64,000 bases of DNA from Miscanthus floridulus. Taxonomy: Eukaryota > Streptophyta > Magnoliopsida > Poales > Poaceae. The translations under genes were made by a program, and so were the position numbers. Within the stretch, counting starts at the first letter, position 1, and each line of letters begins with the position of its first letter. The DNA is taken from NCBI RefSeq assembly GCF_019320115.1, contig NC_089595.1, positions 106,275,611 through 106,339,610 on the forward strand. Reading direction: 5' to 3'. Shown in pieces: positions 56,201 to 64,000 of this stretch. A model generated the notes under the pieces. The model saw only the letters and a list, made by a program, of their open reading frames with translations. It ran no database searches and was not told the DNA's origin.

Positions 56201-57075
56201 GCGGCAAACAGCTTGCATTCGTTAAACAAAACTCTATAGCTAAAGTGAAACTTTGCAATGATGGCATCTTATGAAGATGGCACTAAACTTTACTCGCACA
56301 AACAAAAAACAAAAGGCAAAGAAAATTGTCTTGCGCTAGAAAAAAAACTCAGCCGGCTCTATGAAATTGCTTGGGATTGAACAGAAACAATTCCTTTGCA
56401 AGACCAACATGCACATTAATTAAAAATTTATTTTTATTTATTATTGTTTTGTTTATTTGAAAAAAAATATTTTACTTGTATGTGCACTAAAGTCAGAAGA
56501 CCATTTCTTCCTTTCTTCATTTTCAAACAGGGAAGACAAGACCATGTTACATCAACATGTAGCCAGGACTACAATGTCAACTTATGAGTACTATAGAGAT
56601 ACTGCAGTCTTCTATCTTTGTGATTTTTGTGCAGCAGCTAACTAGCTATGAATTCTGGGCTAACTAGCTATGAATTCTGGACGAGGCAGTGACGGCGGTG
56701 GCCATGGGGCTTCGATGATGATGCGATGATGGTGGCTATAGGAATAGAATAAGCAGGCATGCTAACACATGCTACTGTTCACTTAAACTTATCAGACCGG
56801 CTTATTAGCCATGGTACAGTGGTTTTAGAAAGTTTTATATGACATTCTCAACAATAGAGTCAACTTGCTAGATCATATGAATTTTAAAAAAGATAAAAAT
56901 AGAGTAACCTAACATGTTATTTAGGATAGAAACACACGCGCACATAAATATCATAAAAAAGTACATGAAGCTAACTTATTGTTCATTCTATTTCTTAATA
57001 AAATAATTTATAAGTTAACTTTTTTAATATTATTGGAGCTATGTTTACACGAGAAGTTGATAAAAGGCTATCTTA
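53298..57075. repeat. Tandem array of a ~1.2 kb unit between SAT and SSIV
   Basis: Four copies begin AAAGTCAGAAGACC. The phrase AGTCAGAAGACC is at 53300, 54080, 55298 and 56491. Copy 1 (780 bp) is the most diverged and lacks about 430 internal bases, copies 2 and 3 are full (1218 and 1193 bp), and copy 4 is cut at about 57075. Each full copy contains a GACGAGGCAGTGACGGCGGT block, a GATAAAAGGCTGTGCC block, ATGAATCTGGACTAGATGAG, and an ACCGCATGCCCAGCG block. A 62-65 codon ORF is kept in copies 2-4. The origin of the unit is unknown and no TE ends are recognised. Confidence 0.9.
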
Positions 57076-57454
57076 AAAGGTTATGAAAAATTAACTATAT
57101 ATGAATGCGCTATTGCAGCCAATTCGCAACTACAGTACGGCGTCCGCTTGACCGCTTCTGTCTGTAGCCAGGAGAGGATACCCGCTGCCGTCATGGCCCC
57201 ACGCCTCCCAATTAGCGGGCCCCTGGCGGCTAGAAGCCGATTAGCCCCGCCTCTGTTTGGCTCTCCTTCCTCCGCCTTCCGCGCGCAGCGCACGGGCCCC
57301 ACCCCCCACCGCACGGCCACGCGGCCCAGCCCACGCTTCCGTCTCACTCCACTCCGCCGCTTTTTCCAACCGCCGCCCACGGGAACCCCGACGCTGCCGC
57401 CTCGAGCTCACTCCACCACTCCCTCTCACCCTCCCCCATCCTCCTCGGCTTCCC
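57076..57454 (+). promoter_or_regulatory. 5' flank and 5' UTR of starch synthase IV
   Basis: A GC-rich, CT-rich stretch (CTCCACTCCGCCGC, CTCACCCTCCCCCATCCTCC) leading to the start codon. No TATA box is clear. The reading frame is open upstream of the chosen ATG but has no other ATG. Confidence 0.5.
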
Positions 57455-60400
57455 ATGTCGTGCTCGGCGGCGGCGGGCGCCGAGGCCGCCGCTCTCCTGT
57501 TCCGCAGCCCCGCTCCGTCCACGATCGCCGGGCGACACCGCCTCGCCGTGTCCCGCCGGACTCCGCGCCGAAACCTCAGGTGAGTTGCTTATATGCGCGA
57601 GTGTTTCCGTAGGAGCTTCGTGTGGAAGGCGCTCCTCATGTGTTCGGGGTATTGCTTGTGATATTGGAGCGTTGGCGTGGGCTTGCTGATCCCCGGGTCG
57701 TGGATGGAATCGTATTTCTGTTCTACGTTATCTGCACACTTTGCAGTGGCTGCAAACTACGGGAGTCGTCAATCGTGCTTGCTTTTTTTTATGTATAAGA
57801 AATGGCCGTTTCCAGTGTCTATAAACACTATTGTCATGTCTGATCGCACTGTTCTATCCATTTGTAAACTGTAAACATTAGTGCCAAAATAATTGTTGTT
57901 CTGAAAACATGATTGAATCGTCTTCGCTCCAATTTGACACTGCGGAGGCTCATGTTTGATCGCACTGTCCTACCTATCTCTAAACATTGCTGTATGTTAT
58001 ATACACATTTAGTTGCTAGATTTGAAAAGTATGTATTGTGTATGTAGAAATAATCAAACTTCCATTTTCTGGCGTTAGGACTGGCGTGCAACCTCATCAG
58101 AGGAGTACACCGAGTGCTAACCATCGTAACAGGGTTAGCATTCAGAGAGATAGAGCAGCAGCTTCTATTGATGAAGAACAGCAACAGGTACTGCAGCAAA
58201 TTCTTTAGTAATTGTGTCTTCCATAAGATGTTTTCTAATCTATAGTGCTTGACACAATTGCAGTGTAAGATGTTTTTTCCATGTTTCATATGTTTTTATT
58301 CTTATTAGACTCTTACACTGCAACTTATCAAATTTGAAATTAACTTCATTATGAAATATCAATACTCTTCCACTTGTCCTTATTTATTTATTCACTGTTG
58401 TTTCTTTTAAGCGTTTCTGTTTGATCTCTTTGCAGCAGAAGTCTGTAGATGAAAATGAACTACTAAACATTCAACTGGAAGATTTGGTAGGAATGATACA
58501 AAATACCCAGAAGAGTAGGAGTTCCTTCCTCTGTTTATTCTTATAGTGTTTTATGATTACAAATATGTAGACATGTGCATATGATGAACTCTAATTTTAA
58601 ACTTTATTTGGTTAGATATATTGCTTCTGAATCAAGCTCGTCTTCAAGCATTGGGACATGCTGACAAAATTCTTAAAGAGAAGGAAGCTTTGCAACAGAA
58701 GATAAACATTTTAGAGATGAAACTATCAGAAACAGGTACACAATCTGTGCTTTCTAGTGAAGCGAAGTCTGATGCAGAGGGTCTGGAGTTTGATGTCGTA
58801 AAGGAAGAGAATGTGCTACTGAAGGATGACATGAATTTTCTAAAAGCAAAGCTTATTGAGATAACTGAGACAGAGGAGAGTCTATTCAAATTGGAGAAAG
58901 AGCGTGCTCTTTTAGATGGTTCCCTTAGGGAGCTCGAGTGTACATTCATTTCTGCCCAATCTGATATGTTGAAACTTGGTCGTCAGCAACAAGATGCCTG
59001 GTGGGAGAAGGTAGAAAATTTGGAAGACTTGCTTGATTCCACAGCAAACCAAGTGGAGCATGCTGCTCTGACGCTAGATGGTTATCGTGATTTCCAGGAT
59101 AAGGTTGAGAAACTAAAAGCATCATTGGGAGCAACAAACGTATCAAAGTTCTGTCTTTATTTAGTTGATATTTTGCAGCAAAGGGTAAAATCAGTAGAAG
59201 AGCGCTTTCAAGCATGTAATCATGAAATGCATTCACAAATTGAACTTTATGAACACTCAATAGTGGAGTTTCAAGATACTCTCAGCAAACTAATAAACGA
59301 AAGTGAGAAAAAGTCAATGGAGCATTATGCAGAAGGCATGCCATCGGAGTTCTGGAGTAGGATCTCTCTTCTGATTGATGGGTGGTCGCTTGAGAAGAAA
59401 ATCTCCATCAATGATGCAAGTATGTTGAGAGAAATGGCTTGGAAAAGGGATAATCGCCTTCGGGAAGCTTATTTATCATCCAGAGGAATGGAAGAGAGGG
59501 AACTGATAGATAATTTCCTAAAGATGGCACTACCAGGAACAAGGTGCCACTTTCTGCTTTGCCAATAAGAAGAAAAAACTTGTTTATACAACAACTTTGC
59601 TTCAGAAAATATCGGTCTGTTGTGTTTGGTATGATTGAATATTATTATTCAATGCAGTTCTGGTTTGCACATTGTCCACATAGCAGCTGAGATGGCTCCT
59701 GTTGCAAAGGTGATCCTTGTTATTAATTCAGTTTTCATCAAGTGTATATGTTTCCATTATCTCATTTCTTGATAATTTTCTTTGTAATATGTTGCATAAG
59801 AACTAGGTGCAAACAGAAAAGACACTTTCCTAGGTAATGCTGTCTTGTTTTTTTCCACCACGGCCGAAACCGAATTTCATTACCTTCTAGCAACGAAATT
59901 ACCGAAGTTTGATATGATGTAGAGCATACAGTACTAAGAACTAAAAGCCAACCTCCCTGGACACCCAGGGTCCAGCCGGAGAGGCCCCCAAAACCACTTA
60001 AATGTCAAGCGACCAAACCTAACCAAACCTTAAGCAAACTACCAAAGTTAACCCACACACCGCTAAACGATCGTTCCTTGATACGAGCCCAGCTCGGCTG
60101 TCTCAGCACACAGGCTGGAAACCAAAGGAACCCTCCTATAAAGATTGCTACATGTTGGTTGATTTTCTGATCGCCATATTGCTTTCTCCCTCCGCCTTAT
60201 GCGCTTGCTGATGGAAGTGTAGGGCTGCCATATTTTTCTAGGTAATGCTGTCTTGTTGAAGTGTTGATCGTAAAGCATCATTCTTCCAGTCCCCTATTTG
60301 AACTGGAGTAAGTTCTAATAGGGGCACCTATGTATCACCGGTACAGGTATGGCAATACACGACTATGAAAAAGCAGCACTTTGGTAATATAGAGAAAGTA

Positions 60401-63400
60401 TCCAAGTATCAAAGTATCGCATACGCATGGCTGGGTTAGTGAAGTATCGTTGATACATAGGGGAGCACACCAAATAAGTATTAACATGTGTTTTCCAACT
60501 CGTTCATAAATAGTGTAAAGGTGCTTCCCCTCAAGTATTTTCCAGTCTGAGAATCTTAAGGGCTGATTGGAGAGAACAATAAATCTGATACAGGTCCCTT
60601 TGCGGCTGAAGTTTAGAAGCAGGTGCCTGTGTGGGAGCATCTCTCTTTTCCCTCGCATATCCAGGCGGCAAATTTCATCTCGATCACGGATTGGTGAGAA
60701 ACGGCAACTAAAGCGGTGCCAAAAGAGAAGAAGTGTGACTTCAATGGCGTAGTCATTTACGTCATGTAGAATTTGTGGAAAGAAAGAAACTGGTGTATTT
60801 TTCAGAATGAAGGATTCTCCTCACTATCTGTGGCGACTAGCGCTAAGGAAGACATAGAGCAATGGCGCCGTGCTTTTGGGAACTTATAATGGGGGCGGTT
60901 TAGTCCTTTGGCGATTGGCGTTTGCAGTCTGTGATAGTTCTGGTGTGCGTGGTATTTCTCTTTGCCCTTCGAGGATTAACTTTATGTTTTTTCTCTCTCT
61001 ACTATAATGCAAGGCAGAGTTGCAGCCATTTTTCTTCTAAAAAAAATCTGATACAGTTCAAAGTGTGCTGCTGTTAAGAAGCCGTCGTCCACAAAGTAAT
61101 AAACTTGATGTTGATTCAGTGCTAAATTGCTCGAAGCTGTAAAAACAACTTATAAGTTGAGTTGTATTGATCTCCATCTACTGGAGTATATATTTATATT
61201 ATATTGTTTCCTTAGATTTAATTACCAATACGACGATTTACTAACTATTTTAGACTGCTATTGGTGTCTATGCTGATTAATTTTCAACCCTGTTGGTCAT
61301 CTTATAGCTTTTTGGTGTGTATGACTATGTAGGTTGGTGGTCTGGCAGATGTGATCTCTGGTCTTGGGAAGGCACTTCAAAAAAAAGGGCACCTAGTAGA
61401 GATTATTCTTCCCAAATATGATTGCATGCAGCATAACCAAATCAATAATCTTAAGGTATGTATTTTTTGTTAACTCTTATTATACTTTTATTTTTATCTT
61501 TCGCTTGGTTAAGATTGCTGTTTGGTGATTGTACAGGTTCTAGATGTTGTGGTGAAGTCTTACTTCGAAGGAAATATGTTTGCGAACAAGATATGGACTG
61601 GGACTGTTGAAGGTTCCAGTCAACACTCAGTTCAACCATCATATAAAATTTGATCCACAGTTGCCTAACTAAATTTGCATATGCAGGTCTTCCTGTCTAC
61701 TTTATTGAGCCGCAACATCCAGGTAAGTTCTTCTGGAGGGCGCAATACTACGGAGAGCATGATGACTTCAAGCGTTTTTCCTACTTTAGCCGAGTTGCAC
61801 TGGAATTGCTGTACCAATCCGGGAAGAAAGTTGACATAATTCACTGTCATGACTGGCAGACTGCATTTGTTGTAAGATTTAAATGATCATGTTCACCAAC
61901 TGAAAATAGATCTTGTTTTTATTAATAGTTGCAAAGTTTTAGGCATTAAATTATGTTTTTTTTTCTTACATTGTAAACTCCAGGCACCTCTTTATTGGGA
62001 TGTTTATGCAAATCTGGGCTTCAACTCAGCTAGAATTTGTTTTACCTGTCACAATTTTGAATATCAAGGAGTTGCTCCAGCTCAAGATTTAGCATATTGT
62101 GGCCTTGATGTTGATCACCTGGATAGACCAGACAGAATGCGGGATAATTCACATGGCAGAATAAATGTTGTTAAGGTATTTACCTATGGAAAATGTGTAA
62201 CAGGAGAGTTGGAACTAGAGTTCAGCCTTATGGTATCACTAATGCTTTTATGCACTTATTGTGTTCAGGGTGCAATTGTGTATTCCAACATTGTCACAAC
62301 TGTATCACCAACATATGCTCAAGAGGTGCGCTCAGAGGTAATATTCTGACCTTTAGGTTCAGTGTGTCTTCCATTGGATGCAACATTGCAACTAATGTAT
62401 TAATTTCTGGCCTTTTCTCTTTTCTGTTGTCTAATAGAAACGTGTAAAAAGATTTTAAAAAACAAAACAGACAAACTGCAATAAATAAACTCTAAAAAGA
62501 TTTTAAAAACTAAAGAGACAAAATACAATAAATATTCCCCAAAAGATCTAGGATTTATCCATGTAATTTATGCACATGTGCAACATTCCACTGTTTTCTT
62601 CTTGATATTTCTTCATGGGCTATTTTTTTTTTCTCGAACATTCATGGGCTAAAATTATTGTAGATCATTTCACGGAAGTTGCTAGGGATTCAAGTTTTGC
62701 TTACCTGAAACTCATTTTTATTGAACTAATGTGGACTTAAAAGCAAAGGGAATGAGATAGAAATGAACTGACCCAAAACTACCTATCGGTGTCTCCATTT
62801 TGCATCCTAAGGAGTTAGACAAAGAGGTTGAATGCTTGAAACTTTCCTAATTCAGGTACACTATCTTACATGGGCCTGAAATGGTTCTGGTGTTTTGATT
62901 CCACATTATAATTTTTTTTTGAACCATGTAATCTGTCTTAAGCTTTGTCATTATTGTGAATCTCATTGAGTCTTACCCCTTTGGGAAGTAAAGTGCCTCC
63001 GCGTTTTGTCTCTGACGAAGTTACTCTGTTGTTCAGGGTGGGCGTGGGCTCCAAGATACACTCAAAGTGCACTCCAAGAAATTTGTTGGAATACTTAATG
63101 GCATCGACACAGATACTTGGAATCCATCTACAGATAGGTTTCTCAAGGTTCAATACAGTGCTAATGATCTATATGGAAAGTCAGCAAACAAAGCTGCTCT
63201 CAGGAAGCAGTTGAAGCTGTCTTCCACACATGCTTCTCAGCCACTAGTATGTTTTCTATCCTCACAACTTTGTACTTGATTTGAGCCTCTTCCTCTCTCC
63301 AAGATTTACTAGAGAACTGAAGTTTCCTCAAGCAGGTTGGTTGCATTACGAGGCTAGTTCCTCAAAAGGGTGTACATCTTATCAGGCATGCAATATATAA

Positions 63401-63829
63401 AACAGCTGATTTGGGTGGACAATTTGTTCTGTTGGGTTCAAGTCCAGTACAGCATATCCAGGTGTGTTTTCTTGCTGGAGTATTCATGCAGTGCATTTGG
63501 CCAATCTGGAATCTTGAAATCTAGGAAAACAGCCTTCAGCTCTTCATGAATAGCTAATTAATCATGAAAGCAGCATGGCCTGATTGTTTGAAATACCGTA
63601 TTTCTCTGCTCCCTCGGTCGAACAGCTGTTTGTTTATGGTCGTAACACTTGATGTATTTGTTGTTCATTTGTTCCACAGAGAGAGTTTGAGGGTATTGCG
63701 GACCAATTTCAGAACAACAACAATGTCAGGCTGCTTTTGAAGTATGATGATGCTCTGTCACATATGATTTTTGCAGCATCAGACATGTTCATTGTTCCTT
63801 CTATGTTTGAACCATGTGGCCTCACTCAG
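57455..63829 (+). CDS. SSIV: Starch synthase IV (5' 13 exons; 3' end outside window)
   Basis: A plastid enzyme that extends glucan chains from ADP-glucose and is needed to initiate starch granules. Exons: 57455-57579, 58079-58187, 58436-58514, 58616-59543, 59658-59709, 61333-61455, 61537-61612, 61687-61871, 61984-62175, 62269-62337, 63037-63246, 63336-63461 and 63680-63829; all are GT-AG and in frame, giving 808 residues so far. Residues 1 to ~45 (MSCSAAAGAEAAALLFRSPA) are an Arg/Ser/Ala-rich transit peptide. Residues ~80-400 are coiled coil (QARLQALGHADKILKEKEAL), the SSIV-specific region for localisation and partner binding. From ~415 the GT5 catalytic domain starts (HIVHIAAEMAPVAKVGGLAD, with the ADP-glucose KVGGL motif at 431), then KVDIIHCHDWQTAF, VGILNGIDTDTWNPSTD, ITRLVPQKGVHLIRHAIY and FIVPSMFEPCGLTQ. 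No damage is seen. Intron 5 carries two LINE fragments. It resembles the SSIVb type of cereals. Confidence 0.95.
59850..60237 (-). mobile_element. 5'-truncated LINE in SSIV intron 5, minus strand
   Basis: A 388-bp insert flanked by a perfect 20-bp duplication, CTAGGTAATGCTGTCTTGTT (59830-59849 and 60238-60257). The plus strand begins with a T run, which is the poly(A) tail of a minus-strand element. The adjoining sequence (on the minus strand, GAAATTCGGTTTCGGCCGTG) is a common 3' end of grass LINEs. There is no coding sequence. Confidence 0.85.
60318..60470. repeat. Possible MITE or inverted repeat in SSIV intron 5
   Basis: GGGGCACCTATGTATCA near 60318 and TGATACATAGGGGAGC near 60452 form an inverted pair around about 110 bp. 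Inner phrases (GTATCCAAGTATCAAAGTATCG) are repetitive. Evidence for transposition is weak. Confidence 0.35.
60594..61043 (+). mobile_element. 5'-truncated L1-type LINE in SSIV intron 5, plus strand
   Basis: A 450-bp insert flanked by AAATCTGATACAG (60581-60593 and 61044-61056) and ending in a run of A. It encodes a decayed LINE reverse-transcriptase C-terminus in the plus frame (NLWKERNWCIFQNEGFSS, then KEDIEQWRRAFGNL), with stops. The fragment is inactive. Confidence 0.85.
62338..63036 (+). other. SSIV intron 10 (699 bp)
   Basis: Contains an imperfect ~50-bp direct repeat near 62446-62530 (AAAAAGATTTTAAAAA, then ACAAACTGCAATAAATAAA). No other feature is seen. Confidence 0.5.
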
Positions 63830-64000
63830 GTATGCTTTCTTCATATTTGGTCTAATAATTTAGCAATTAGCATCGTGCATAATGCGTATTAGTATGTACA
63901 GGAAATTGCTGTTGATTTCAGTATGATACGTAGGTCGTTTTAGTTAGGTTTGGTCAAAGTTAGAGAAGTTTGACTTATGGTAAAACTAAAGTGACATATT
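63830..64000 (+). other. SSIV intron 13, running off the window
   Basis: Begins GTATGC after the exon coding FEPCGLTQ. The acceptor lies outside the window. Confidence 0.7.

Overview
The window is plant nuclear DNA, almost certainly from a grass of the Andropogoneae (sugarcane, Miscanthus, Sorghum or maize kin). The evidence is intron-containing genes with GT-AG splice sites and grass-type proteins, Stowaway-like MITEs, a tRNA-derived SINE, SIRE-type Copia and Tat-type Gypsy retrotransposons, and nested LTR-element architecture. The exact species cannot be read from the sequence. There are no bacterial operons, CRISPR arrays or rRNA genes.

Host genes. Three are recognisable. At the left edge (1-1707, + strand) are the last five exons of a plant RGG-box RNA-binding protein of the HABP4/SERBP1 family. 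At 52068-53027 (- strand) is a complete, intronless serine O-acetyltransferase, the entry step of cysteine synthesis. At 57455-63829 (+ strand) are the first thirteen exons of starch synthase IV (granule initiation), running off the right edge. The last two genes are divergent. The ~4.4 kb between their start codons is mostly a tandem array of a ~1.2 kb unit (53298-57075). From memory, rice also has a serine acetyltransferase beside starch synthase IVb on chromosome 5, so this may be a conserved pair.

The ~44 kb between the RGG gene and the acetyltransferase is repeat-dominated. (a) 4318-14202 is a minus-strand SIRE-type Copia element with one LTR (12878-14202), a gag-pol frame and a third downstream frame. 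Both frames are open except for in-frame stop codons, and the 3' LTR is missing. (b) 14203-15987 holds TE debris and a hAT-like MITE. (c) 15993-47896 is a Tat-lineage Gypsy element with both LTRs and the target-site duplication AGAAG, holding decayed gag-pro-RT-RNaseH-aRNH-integrase and a spliced antisense ORF. Its reverse transcriptase is split by a ~4.2 kb Del/Tekay-like solo LTR (20703-37724, duplication TTATA). That LTR is itself split by a Copia solo LTR (23502-25320, duplication GCACG) and by a young Copia element that keeps gag but has no pol (26276-37310, duplication GTGCC). All four duplications can be read directly, so the order of insertion is resolved.

(d) 47902-52067 is a mosaic of MITEs, a perfect 104-bp tandem duplication, a hAT-like inverted-repeat element and a SINE with long target-site duplications. 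Two LINE 3' fragments in opposite orientations sit in intron 5 of starch synthase IV.

No clearly new enzymatic system was found. The most interesting signals are the intact gag-only Copia element, a shared U3 design in three Copia LTR families (arrays of GC-rich quasi-palindromes just upstream of the TATA box), the indel-free and TAG-dominated decay of the SIRE element, and the tandem array in the shared acetyltransferase/starch-synthase promoter region.
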